Assembly: GCA_002482775.1 (NCBI GenBank)
Contig: DLGQ01000117.1
Span: 1-16,591, forward strand
DNA length: 16,591 nt
Reading direction: 5' to 3'
Origin: Flavobacteriales bacterium UBA7690
GTDB lineage: Bacteria > Bacteroidota > Bacteroidia > Flavobacteriales_F > PHOS-HE28
Below the pieces are notes generated by a model, which searched no databases, was not told where the DNA came from, and worked only from the letters and a program-made list of their open reading frames with translations. The position numbers were made by a program, and so were the translations under genes. Positions 1 to 9,600 of the stretch are shown piece by piece. Each line of letters opens with the position of its first letter. The first letter of the stretch is position 1.

Positions 1-770
1 GGTGTGCCGCCAAGTTGCGCGAAGAGTGAAATGGCTGCATCCGAAGAACACAGCGTGATCGCGCCATCTGTTCCAACATCCGGCGGTGTGTTGATCGTCA
101 CCGTTACCGTTGCAGTTTCATCGGGGCATGGTGCGGTGCCAGCTACGGTGTAGGTGTAGACACCAGCGCTCATCGTGGCCGGATCGATCATGCCACCGGC
201 AACAGCGCTCGGTCCGCTCCACGTTCCACCAGCATCGGGTGTGCCGCCAAGTTGCGCGAAGAGTGAAACTGCCGCATCGCTGCTGCAAAGTGTGAGGAAA
301 CCGTCAACGATATTGTTAGGCGGAGTGTTCACCACCACGCTCACAGTGGCTGTCGCACTGGGGCAGGGCGCGATGCCATTCACGGTGTAGGTGTACGTGC
401 CGGCGTTCATCGTGCCCGGATCGAATACGCTCCCATTCACAGGACTTGGCCCGCTCCATGTTCCACCCGCATCAGCTGTTCCGCCAAGGGCAGTAGAAAG
501 GTCTTGCGCACCGGACGTGCTGCAAATGGTCAAGGTCCCATTCGTTCCTGCATCGGCGAGCGGCGATACGGCCACAGTAATGGTCGCTGTTTCTGGCGTT
601 CCACCACAAGCGGCGGAACCCAACACCGTGTAGGTATATACGCCGGGTGTATCAGCACCGGGTGTGAAATTCCCAGAATGCGCAACACCGCCCGGCGCGG
701 ACCATGATCCACCAGCTGTTGGTGTGCCACCGAGCAAGGGGAAAAGATCGAAGGCCGCGCCATTCTCACA
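1..770 (-). repeat. Tandem 237-246 bp coding repeats (Ig-like units)
   Basis: Four units counted from their leading cysteine codon: 770-525 (82 codons), 524-288 (79), 287-51 (79), and 50-1, which is truncated by the window edge. Each reads C-x(10-13)-LGGT-x-x-AGG-x-W, then a DPxTM-type segment, GxYTYTV, a Cys, and a TATVTV strand. Positions 1-31 and 238-268 are identical at the nucleotide level, so at least the last two units are recent or homogenised copies. A related single copy occurs in the paralogue at 6607-10272 (residues 716-797). The array may continue beyond position 1. Confidence 0.9.
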
Positions 771-2897
771 TACGGTGATGGAGCCATTGGTGCCCGGATC
801 AACGCCTGTATCGACCGTTATCGTTACACAATCCGTGGCAGTGCAGTTGGGGTGCGAAGGCTGTAGGGCTGTGACACAATAGACCGTTGTTCCGGCCACG
901 TTGGCTATCGGGTTCGCGATGTTCGCATTGGATAGCCCTGCGGTCGGTGTCCAGGTGAAGGTGAATGGCTCCGGTGGGCAGCTCGCTGTTCCGCTCCACC
1001 CAACACCGGTTGCAGGCCCTAGCCCGGAGTTGAAGACCACCGTTCCAGCAGCATCACGCAACACGTAACGGTTCTCTCCGTTCCATAGACTTCCAGCTTG
1101 GAAGGTCAGCGTGATCACATCGCCTTGTAGCACCGGCACGTTGATGTCCATCTGGTTGCCGGGTGGATCGCCGAGTGCATAAGTGTTCGAGATGCCGTCC
1201 ACCGTAACGGTGACCTGCGCTCCACCATCCCAGCCATCACCGAACGTGTCGATCAACCTGAGCGAATAGTTGCAGGCTCCTGGTAGCCCGGGTGTGGTCA
1301 TGGTCGCGCCCAGTTGAACGGGTGTGCCACACGTCGTTACATCCGCTCCCGCGTTCACCACCGGTGGTGCTACGATGGTCACGTTCAACGTGGTGTCGTA
1401 GGTGCAGCCGAAATCATCTTTCACCGTGTACACGTAGGCATAGGTGCCCGGTGCAGCAGGCGTTACACAGATCTCGTCGCAATCGCCGCTCGTGCTGGTG
1501 ATGCTCGGCCCCGACCAATAGCTACTGTCACAACCTTGACCATAAATGGGTGTGAATTCCAGCAGGTCAGGATACAGGTCTGGATCGAAATCGATGTCCC
1601 AACTGCATTGGAAGCCATTGTCCGATCCCCACAGGTCACAGATCTGCAAGCGCCAGATCCCGTTCAACTGCGAACCAACGAGACCGTTCATGTTCTCTAC
1701 GCTCTCGTAAGTGCCGCTCGGCAATGTGGCCGCTGCATTGTCCACCCAGGTGCCGTTGGTCGCATTCGGGGCGAAGCAGTAATTCCAACATTCACCCTGC
1801 ACGTTCGGAGTGGCGTCATTATCCACCGGAACACCGAGGAACGTTGCGCCACCGCCTTGCTGGTGAAGGGTGACGGATTGACCGGTCGGACTAATGAGGT
1901 TCAGCACCAGATCGCCCATGAACGAGTGTTCCATGTTCATGCACACGGAGAGCATGTCGTTCACGTTCGTCAATGTCTGACCGGGTGCGAATTGTGAGAA
2001 GATGATCTCCGATTCGAAACATGATCCGACATCGTCGGGAAGGAACACTCCACCACCTAGGTCCGGACCCGGTATCTCCGTCCAAGTGGTCGCGTTCACA
2101 ACACCTTCCAAACACAGTGTTTCTCCAGTGCAGCCGAGCAGGTCTCCAGTCGTGCCGATGAAGTCCGGTTCGGTGCCCACCATCACCAGCAGGTCGGTGC
2201 GGTTCGCACTTGCACAGCCGTTGTTGTCCACCAAGTACAGCTGCGCCTTGAATCCACCCGCTTGGGTGTAGGTGTGCGAAACGCTCACGGGTGCATTGTT
2301 CACCACGGTGCCGTCACCGAAGTCCCATTGCCGCGATGCGATGTTGAAGCCGGGTGCAGCGGATGATGTCGAGCTGTTGAAGGTGATGGACTCGCCAACG
2401 CAGATCTTCACGGGATCGGCCTGGCTCATGGTAGCAGCAGCAACCGGCCGTTGACAAGGGGTGTAGCAGTTGATGCTCGCCGCGAATACCCCGACGCCCG
2501 TGTCGTTGGAGCGGAAGACGATGGTGAGGCAGCCCGTGCTGTTCAACGGCGAGGCGTTCACCGTAACACCTTGAAGCGATGTACCCGCGTAACTGCCCAA
2601 GGTGGTGGCCGCCGTGCTGGACCCATCATAGATCGTCATCTGATCCATCGGTGCCCCACCGGCCCCGCTCAAGTTGAAGGTGAGGAAGGTCAGCGATACA
2701 GCATCGTTCGGCGTATCGGGACAGATGGTGTAGGTGAAGTTCTCGTTGTTGGAATAGCCGACCGCGCCCTCGCCACCGCTGTCCAGGAACGCGCCAACGC
2801 ACGTGTTCACCGTGCCGTTGAAGATGGGGTAGGCCTGTCCAAGTGTAGTTCCGCGCCAGAGCAGGAACGCGGCTAAGAAAAAGGAAGCACGCAGCAT
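1..2897 (-). CDS. Large secreted CUB/PKD/P-domain repeat protein, C-terminus beyond window
   Basis: Partial gene of 965 complete codons, open at the left edge. The start at 2897 gives a signal peptide (about 1-22, hydrophobic core ASFFLAAFLLW, cleavage after GQA). An in-frame ATG at 2969 would add 24 residues and is less likely. Domains in order: CUB-like 30-146 (Cys 33, 59, 123, 144); PKD 148-240 (WDFGDG at 191); P-type domain about 286-440 (MEHSFMGDLVLNL, HQQGGG); Ig-like end to 508; an Ig-like domain from 510 to about 695 that contains a DGWDGG module (541-640); then tandem 79-82-residue Ig-like repeats from Cys 710. The first half aligns domain by domain with the two complete paralogues to its right. 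No protease or other catalytic domain is visible. By analogy with those paralogues it should end in a T9SS type B sorting domain outside the window, but that is inference. Probable role: surface-exposed or secreted adhesin-like or structural protein; the ligand is unknown. Confidence 0.88.
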   Translation of the reverse strand, partial: MLRASFFLAAFLLWRGTTLGQAYPIFNGTVNTCVGAFLDSGGEGAVGYSNNENFTYTICPDTPNDAVSLTFLTFNLSGAGGAPMDQMTIYDGSSTAATTLGSYAGTSLQGVTVNASPLNSTGCLTIVFRSNDTGVGVFAASINCYTPCQRPVAAATMSQADPVKICVGESITFNSSTSSAAPGFNIASRQWDFGDGTVVNNAPVSVSHTYTQAGGFKAQLYLVDNNGCASANRTDLLVMVGTEPDFIGTTGDLLGCTGETLCLEGVVNATTWTEIPGPDLGGGVFLPDDVGSCFESEIIFSQFAPGQTLTNVNDMLSVCMNMEHSFMGDLVLNLISPTGQSVTLHQQGGGATFLGVPVDNDATPNVQGECWNYCFAPNATNGTWVDNAAATLPSGTYESVENMNGLVGSQLNGIWRLQICDLWGSDNGFQCSWDIDFDPDLYPDLLEFTPIYGQGCDSSYWSGPSITSTSGDCDEICVTPAAPGTYAYVYTVKDDFGCTYDTTLNVTIVAPPVVNAGADVTTCGTPVQLGATMTTPGLPGACNYSLRLIDTFGDGWDGGAQVTVTVDGISNTYALGDPPGNQMDINVPVLQGDVITLTFQAGSLWNGENRYVLRDAAGTVVFNSGLGPATGVGWSGTASCPPEPFTFTWTPTAGLSNANIANPIANVAGTTVYCVTALQPSHPNCTATDCVTITVDTGVDPGTNGSITVCENGAAFDLFPLLGGTPTAGGSWSAPGGVAHSGNFTPGADTPGVYTYTVLGSAACGGTPETATITVAVSPLADAGTNGTLTICSTSGAQDLSTALGGTADAGGTWSGPSPVNGSVFDPGTMNAGTYTYTVNGIAPCPSATATVSVVVNTPPNNIVDGFLTLCSSDAAVSLFAQLGGTPDAGGTWSGPSAVAGGMIDPATMSAGVYTYTVAGTAPCPDETATVTVTINTPPDVGTDGAITLCSSDAAISLFAQLGGT

Positions 2898-3010
2898 CCA
2901 CCACAAGCCATGGCAGACCTGTTGGTGGTAATTGGAAAGGACATGAACCCTCGTGGAGAGTCTCGTCATGCGGGCGGTGAACTGTGCTTCGCCGGGCAGG
3001 CAAAGCGTTT

Positions 3011-3041
3011 GAAAAATAGAGCCTTCTCGCTTGCCAATCAA
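3011..3041 (-). promoter_or_regulatory. Candidate Bacteroidota promoter for the left-edge gene
   Basis: Read on the minus strand, TTG (3041-3039) is followed after 20 bases by TATTTTTC (3018-3011). This differs by one base from the Bacteroidota -7 consensus TAnnTTTG and has usual spacing to the -33 TTG. It would leave a leader of about 105 bases before the ATG at 2897. It suggests the left-edge gene can be transcribed independently of the gene upstream of it. This is a pattern match only. Confidence 0.4.
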
Positions 3042-3131
3042 CCCCCGACCATCAATTTGGACCAACCGACGTTTGTGCAGGACGAACCATCCCGATCAGC
3101 CGATCAGTGGCGAGCCTGAAAACAATATGGA

Positions 3132-6100
3132 TCAACGCAAGAGCGTAACGTGCCCGTACAGGATACGTTTCTGGAGCGTCTGGGCGGAACGAACGTTCAA
3201 ACGCCACGTGAACACACCAGCAGGAAGCACGCTGCCACCGCTTGTCCCATCCCACCGTACAGCAGGATCCGTAGCGGCGAACACTTCCTTACCCCAACGG
3301 TCGAAAATGCGCAGCTCGAATTCACCGTTCGAGATATCGTTCCCCTCCACACCGAACGTTTCATTGTCCACATCCCCGTTGGGCGTGAACGCGTTCGGGA
3401 TGTAGATCAGGAAAAGGTCGTCCACGCGCACATAGCGGATCAATGTGTCCGTGCAGCCCAGCACATTGCTCACGATGAACTGCACAGGGTAGTCGCGACC
3501 GTAGTCGTTCGGGAACGTGACCTCTGCTGTTGGACCAGTGAATTCGCCGAACGGTCCGAAGTCCCAGGCATAGTCCACGGCCCATGGCCCAGCAGCTTCA
3601 ACGAAACGCCCCACAGGTTCCATCACGCTCAATGGTGTGGACACGGTGAAGTCCGCAACAGGCAGTGGTATGGCTCGAATTGCATCTACAAGCAAGGTGT
3701 CCGCCAAGCACCCGTTCGGCCACGTCACCCATGTCGCTACATCGAACCAGCCGGCTTCGGGGTACACATGCACTACGGAATCCGGACCATCGATCAACGA
3801 TCCATCACCGAGATCCCATCGCACGAAGGCACCACCAGCGGTATCCACCAGATGGAACGTTGTAGCGAACGGCGCACAGCCATAGGTGGTGTCGGTCAGC
3901 ACTTCCAAAGGCGGTGTGCGCAGTACCGTGATCGCTGCACACGTGGAGATGGATGGTGTTTCGCAACCATCGCTAAGTGTCACGCAGATCGTGGAATCCA
4001 CTTGCAAGGAATCGCGGATGGCGGAGACATCCAACGCAGAATTGCTCCAGGCATAGTGGTAGTCCCCATCGCCACCGACCACACCAAGTACCTCGAGCAA
4101 GAACGGTACATCGTGGCATTGTTCGAAGTCCACCAAAGGTTGCATGGAGAGCGGCTGCCGTACATCCACGATGGCCTCCACGGTATCCGTAGTACATCCG
4201 TTCGCATCCTCCGCTGTCACACGGTATGTCGTCAACGAATCCGGCGAAACGGTGTGTGGGCCGTTCCCAACAAGGCCTTCGTTCCACGTGAGCGTTACAC
4301 TGCCCGTGCCACCTGCCGTACTTGCGGAAAGGCTGTGGGTCCCTGTCAAGCAGATGGTGGAATCGTGTGGTGTGGTCTGCCAAACGAACGCATCCGGTTC
4401 GGTGATCTCGGCGTACACGGTATCTACACAACCGTTGCCACCGGGACCTTCACGTACGATCACCGAATAACTTCCGGCAGGTGCGTTCAGTTCATCACCA
4501 TACACAGAAGCGGTGGTCTGTATCACACTATTCTGAGCATTGCGCCATTCGTAGGACCATGGCCCGCCGGGACCCATGCTCGTCACCTCCACGATACCTT
4601 CTTCTCCGGTGCAGGCGACATGGGTGATGGTGCTATCATTCTCCAAGAACGACGGTGGCTGCACCAAGATGCTATCCGTGGATGTACACCAGGGTTGACC
4701 ATTCACTTGGGCCGTTACGTGGAACAGGGTTGGTTGTGTGATCTGGGTGTAGGGCTCCGGTGTGTTGGGGTTGGTGGTGCTCGCTGCTGGTGTCCACGAA
4801 TACTGCAAAGGAGGGCTGCCAGGGGGCAACGCGTTCGCCACGATCAGCGCGCGAAGACGTGCGGGCTGCTCGCACTGGCCCGCTGAGCTGATGCCGGCGT
4901 CCACGGTGGGTGGGTTCCGTACGGTGAAGGTGATGGTGGTGTCGTAGGTGCAACCGAAATCGTCCGTGACCGAATAGATGAACTGTTGCTGGCCGGGTAT
5001 GTCCAACACCGTGGTGGCGATGGATGGGTCAGCGGGATCCGGCACCACGTTGTATCCGCTCCAGGAAACTGAATCGGTGCTGGTGCCAAGATGCGGCGTG
5101 AATTCGGTGAGGTCGGGGTACAACGATGGATCGAAATTGATGGACCAGTTGCACATGGTGCCATTGTCAGCCGCCCATTGGTCAACGTACGAAAGTGTCC
5201 AAACGCCATTCAACGGACAGCCCACCAGATCGCTGAAGGGGTCGATGGGAGAGTAGGTGCCTTCCATCAAGGCTGTCCCTTGCGATACCGGCGTCACATG
5301 CGGTGTTGCACCGAATTGCGCTGATTCCGCCCACGTGCCCCATGCTGCGGTGGAACTGAAACAATAATCCCAACAGGTGCCCGGTACGATCTCCGAGCCA
5401 ATGTCCGTATCGTTCGCATCGCCAAGGAAGGTGCCACCGCCGCCTTGCTGGTGCAGGATCACGTTCTGCCCATTGGGGCAGGTGATGCTCAATACGAAGT
5501 CGCCGATGAAGGTGTGCTCCATCGAAACACAGACCGAGGTCAGGTCCGCGGGGTTCACCAATACCGAATTGCTGGGGAAGATGGAGAACTCCAGATCACT
5601 GGTGAAGAGTTGCCCAACTTGATCCGGCAGGTCGATCTGTCCACCAAGATCCACCACGGGTAGTTCGCTCCACGTTACAGCTTGTGCTTCGCCGTTCAAT
5701 TGCAACGGTGCTCCAACACATGCGGTGGTGCCTGGGGTGGTGCCAACGAACGTGGGCTCTGTTCCCACCCACACCGCAACGGATGTTTGCTGGGTGTTCC
5801 TACAGCCTACATCATCGGTGATCTTCAGGGATACCAGGTATTGCCCGGCTTCGACAAAGGAATGGCTCACCACCGGACCGGTCAACGTGGTGCCGTCGTC
5901 CATGTTCCATTCATAACTCACGATGGAACGACCCGGATGCGGTTGCGATGCGGTGGCATCGAAACCGATGGGTTCGTTGGAACAGACCTTGGCAGGCAGG
6001 GATTCTCCCGTGATGATGGCATCCGGAACAGGCGGCCAGCACGGCGTTCCGCATTCGATCACAGCGCTGAAGATGCCTTCACCGATCGCGTTGGAGGTGA

Positions 6101-6500
6101 ACCGAAGTGTAAGGCAACCCGTGGCATTGTCAGGCGTGGCCGCGATGATCTGCCCTTGTAGGTCGTCTCCGGTGAACGTGCCGATCAGCGGGGCGGTCTC
6201 ATCGGACCCATCGTAGATCACGAATTGATCCACCGGGGCCGGCCCATCCGAACTAAGGTCGAAGGAAACGAAGGTGAGAAAAATGGCCTGCCCGGGTTGG
6301 TCGGGGCAGATCGTCGTTACGAAGTTCTCGTTGTTCTCGTACCCCCCACCGGTCAGACCGTTGCTGGTGACCAGCCCACCGGAGCACGCGGTGATCGAGC
6401 CTCCGTTGATCGGGTAGATGTTCTGCGCTTGTAAAGCCGGTCCGCAAACGACCAAGGAAAGAAGGAGCAGAACGCGGCTCACCCTTCTCGTGATCGCCAT
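3132..6500 (-). CDS. Secreted CUB/PKD/P-domain protein with T9SS type B sorting domain
   Basis: 1122 residues from the ATG at 6500, chosen because it gives a textbook signal peptide (arginines, then LLLLSLVVCG, cleavage after LQAQ at about 26). The frame is open upstream to 6593, but the extra 31 residues precede the signal and look non-coding. Domains: CUB-like 33-150; PKD 155-246 (WNMDDG at 198); P-type domain about 290-460 (MEHTFIGDFVL, HQQGGGG); Ig-like end to 528; Ig-like 530-613; SprB-like repeat 622-702; Ig-like modules 706-860; PKD 864-941 (WDLGDG at 895); PKD-like 945-1027; C-terminal sorting domain 1031-1122 with IPNAFTPNGD, FDRWGKEVF, WDGT and a GHVTLLR end. Type B domains of this kind direct cargo through the T9SS after Sec export. 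Unlike its two neighbours it lacks the DGWNGG insert. The 106-base gap to the upstream gene shows no terminator, so co-transcription is plausible. The function is unknown; a surface adhesin or structural role is an inference. Confidence 0.92.
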   Translation of the reverse strand: MAITRRVSRVLLLLSLVVCGPALQAQNIYPINGGSITACSGGLVTSNGLTGGGYENNENFVTTICPDQPGQAIFLTFVSFDLSSDGPAPVDQFVIYDGSDETAPLIGTFTGDDLQGQIIAATPDNATGCLTLRFTSNAIGEGIFSAVIECGTPCWPPVPDAIITGESLPAKVCSNEPIGFDATASQPHPGRSIVSYEWNMDDGTTLTGPVVSHSFVEAGQYLVSLKITDDVGCRNTQQTSVAVWVGTEPTFVGTTPGTTACVGAPLQLNGEAQAVTWSELPVVDLGGQIDLPDQVGQLFTSDLEFSIFPSNSVLVNPADLTSVCVSMEHTFIGDFVLSITCPNGQNVILHQQGGGGTFLGDANDTDIGSEIVPGTCWDYCFSSTAAWGTWAESAQFGATPHVTPVSQGTALMEGTYSPIDPFSDLVGCPLNGVWTLSYVDQWAADNGTMCNWSINFDPSLYPDLTEFTPHLGTSTDSVSWSGYNVVPDPADPSIATTVLDIPGQQQFIYSVTDDFGCTYDTTITFTVRNPPTVDAGISSAGQCEQPARLRALIVANALPPGSPPLQYSWTPAASTTNPNTPEPYTQITQPTLFHVTAQVNGQPWCTSTDSILVQPPSFLENDSTITHVACTGEEGIVEVTSMGPGGPWSYEWRNAQNSVIQTTASVYGDELNAPAGSYSVIVREGPGGNGCVDTVYAEITEPDAFVWQTTPHDSTICLTGTHSLSASTAGGTGSVTLTWNEGLVGNGPHTVSPDSLTTYRVTAEDANGCTTDTVEAIVDVRQPLSMQPLVDFEQCHDVPFLLEVLGVVGGDGDYHYAWSNSALDVSAIRDSLQVDSTICVTLSDGCETPSISTCAAITVLRTPPLEVLTDTTYGCAPFATTFHLVDTAGGAFVRWDLGDGSLIDGPDSVVHVYPEAGWFDVATWVTWPNGCLADTLLVDAIRAIPLPVADFTVSTPLSVMEPVGRFVEAAGPWAVDYAWDFGPFGEFTGPTAEVTFPNDYGRDYPVQFIVSNVLGCTDTLIRYVRVDDLFLIYIPNAFTPNGDVDNETFGVEGNDISNGEFELRIFDRWGKEVFAATDPAVRWDGTSGGSVLPAGVFTWRLNVRSAQTLQKRILYGHVTLLR

Positions 6501-6606
6501 CAGCCGATCGGAAGCGTACGGTACGGCGCCTGTGCAGGAATCCGCGGACGTCCTGGTCTTCAACGTCAGGGAAGGTTCACCAGCTTTTTGCACCGAGCGT
6601 TTTCGC

Positions 6607-9600
6607 TTACTTGAGGAGGGTCACGTGCCCCATGATCTCTTTACGTACCTCACTGTCCTTGATGCCGAAGAGCAGTTTATACGCGTAAACATCGCTCTTC
6701 AGGATCTCGCCGCCGTTCTGGTAACTACCCAGCCAGCTCTTGTAAGGGTCTTCTGTGCTGAACACGATCTTCCCCCAACGGTCGAAGACCAGTAGCTCGT
6801 AGTCCGTGCGCACATCGATATTCGCGGTGGGCCACCAGGTGTCGTTCACGTTGTCGCCATCCGGGGTGAAGGTGTTGGGGATGTAGGTGTAGAGCGCATC
6901 GTTCACTTCCACGTCGTAGCAAACCGTGTCGCTGCACTCGTTGTAGTTGTAGGCGATCAAACACACTGGATACACGCCGGGCACCTTGTTGTTGAAGGTG
7001 TAGGAAGGTGTTACCGCATTGCTCGTGGCCAGGTCGGCGATGTTCCAATCGAAATGATCGGACCCGGAAGAAAGGTTCGCGAAAGTCACATGCGGATGCT
7101 CCACATCGGCAGGGCGAGGCCACCAATCGAATTCAGCCACAACGGGCGGAGGACCGTTAACGGCGATGGCATCCGTTCCGATGCACCCCGCAAGGTTCTT
7201 GATCCGCACTTGTGCGATGCCTTCGCAAACTTCCGTCTTCACACTATCAACTACCCATGTTGTGCCATTGTCGAAACTGTATTCCAAAGCTTCAGCGTCG
7301 TAGATCTCCACCTGTCCATCGCAATCACCCGAGCAGGTCACAGGCTTGCTGGCCATGGAGTCTATCCGCAACAACTGGGGTTCACCGATGATGAAGTCGA
7401 AACTATCCTCGCATCCATTCTCATCACGTACGGTGAGCGTGTATTCACCGGCGCACAAACCGTCCACCGCGTTCAGACCCGTGCCCGCATCACCGTTGCT
7501 CCAGGTATAATTCCAGTCCAGTTCCGGGTTGCCACCGCTCACATCCAGGCTGGCCGTTCCATCGCAATAGCTGAAGCAGACGGCATCCGCCAGGGTCGGG
7601 GTGAAGGTGTAATCATCCGTGAAGGTCATGGCCACGCTATCGATCAGGTCGCAGAGCGCGCCATCGTTCTCCACCCAATAGAACATGTGTGTGCCACCAC
7701 TGCCCACGGGCATGGAAACGATGGTGGTGGCGTCGAAGGCATTGTCGAAGATCGCACCTGCAGGCCCGGTCCAATTGCCAACGCCGGTATTGCCGCGTGT
7801 GGCAGATAGCGCTATTGAAAGGTTGCAGGAGAACGCATCCTCGCCAGCATCAACGATCCCGCAGCACGACGGGTCCTCGGAAGGGATCACCGTGACCTGC
7901 AATGTAGCCGTGGCAGCACAACCCGCATCACTGATGAGCGTGTAGGTGAACGTGTCGTCCGTATCCACCGTAGGGTCGAATTCGCCGTTGATGATCACCG
8001 CACCAGCGCTATTGGTCCAGGTGCCGCCGGCATCAGGCGTGCCACCCAACGAATCCAGCATGGTGATGGGGATGTTGTTCGCGCAGATGGTGATGATGTT
8101 GGACTCGCCAGCATCGATAGAAGGGTCTGGTGATACCAGCACGCTGTCCGTTACCGCACACTCGGGGTGGCCGGTAGGGTAGGTGCTCAAATAGAACATC
8201 GTGGGCTCTGTAACGAACACGTTGGTACCCGGATCGGTGGGGTCGTCCAATCCCGCAGCGGGGGTCCATTCGAAACTGAACGGGATACCTCCACCACATG
8301 CGATAACCCCGGTCCACAGCGTGCCCGTCGCTGGGCCGTTCGGACTGGCATAGACATCCGCTCCGGTATCGTCCGTGAGGACGAACGAATTCTCATTGTT
8401 CCAAATGGTACCGGCTGTGTAATCGAATTGGATCACATCTCCCGTACCTACGTCCAGCATCACCACGAGCTCATCACCATTGACAACGGTATAGTTGGTG
8501 GTGACACCGTCGAGGGCCACATCCAATGAAGCCCCCCCGTTCCAGCCGTCCGAGGCGCCATCGGTGAGCGTCAAGGTGAAGGTGCAATTCGCCGGTGGGC
8601 CGTTCGCTGTGATCTCGCCAGCCAAGGGCAACGGATCGGAGCAAAGGGTGATGGGATCACCAGCATCCAGTACGGCGATATCCGGCACCGTTACCGTGAT
8701 CGTAGTGTCATATGAGCAGCCGAAGTTGTCGATCACCGAGAACATGTAGTCATACGTTCCCGGCGTATCCAAGGTGGAACTCGCAACCAAGGGGTTCAAC
8801 GGATCCACAACAAGCGATGGTCCGGTCCAACCCGCACTATCCAGTGTACTTGTCCCCGGGTCCGGCGTGAATTGGGTGACATCCGGGATGATCGACGGGT
8901 CGAAATCGATGGACCAGCCACAGATGAACCCGTTGTCCGCGCCGAAGAAGTCCGTGCTTTGGTAGGTCCATGTACCGTTCAATGGGCAGCCTTCAAGCGC
9001 CGAGAACGGTGTGATCGGCTCATAGGTGCCGGGGACAAGAGCATCACCACTTACATCCTCGCCACTGGGCATCACGTTCGGGGTTGCCCCGAATTCAGAA
9101 TTCTCCTCCCAAGTACCATTGGTGGCGCTTGGTGTCCAGCAATAGTTCCAACAAACACCTTGCACCGGTGCATCATCGTCGTCCAGATCGTTCGGGCTAC
9201 CTAGGAACGTGCCACCACCACCTTGTTGGTGCAAGAACATGGACTGGCCGTTCGGGCAGATCACCTGGAGTACCAGATCACCCATGTACGAGTGTTCCAT
9301 ATCCACGCAGATCGATAGGATATCGTTCGCATCAACCAACTCTTGTCCCGGATCGAATTGGGTGAATTCAAGTTGCGAAACGAACGGCAACCCAACGTCA
9401 TCCGGCAAGTAGACACCGCTACCCAAGTTCGGGTCAGGAAGTCCTGTCCACGTTACGGGGGTTACCACGGCAGAAAATTCCGTGGTGGCTCCGATGCACG
9501 AGACCAAACTCTCGGTGGTGCCCGCGAAGTGTGGGGTAGTGCTCACCAACACCTGCAGGTCCACCACATTGGAATTCACACAGTCGTTGTCATCCACAAG

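Noticed and set aside
1314..1997. Plus-strand open frame of 227 codons
   Set aside because: It is antisense to the P-type and Ig-like region of the left-edge gene, with no recognisable motifs.
2626..3003. Minus-strand 125-codon frame at the start of the left-edge gene
   Set aside because: It is in a different frame from the gene that encodes the signal peptide and CUB-like domain and has no features of its own.
3083..3110. Repeated GATCGGCTGAT-like string also found at the start of the 1122-residue gene (about 6497-6510)
   Set aside because: About ten shared bases made of GATC-type palindromic words; could easily be chance, and no hairpin or operator symmetry extends it.
3150..4886. Plus-strand open frame of 578 codons
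   Set aside because: It lies wholly opposite the 1122-residue secreted protein, whose domains are clear. Its translation is His/Arg/Cys-rich with no domains, as expected from the antisense of GC-rich coding DNA.
7054..7809. Plus-strand open frame of 251 codons
   Set aside because: It is antisense to the SprB-like and Ig-like region of the 1221-residue protein and shows no domain.
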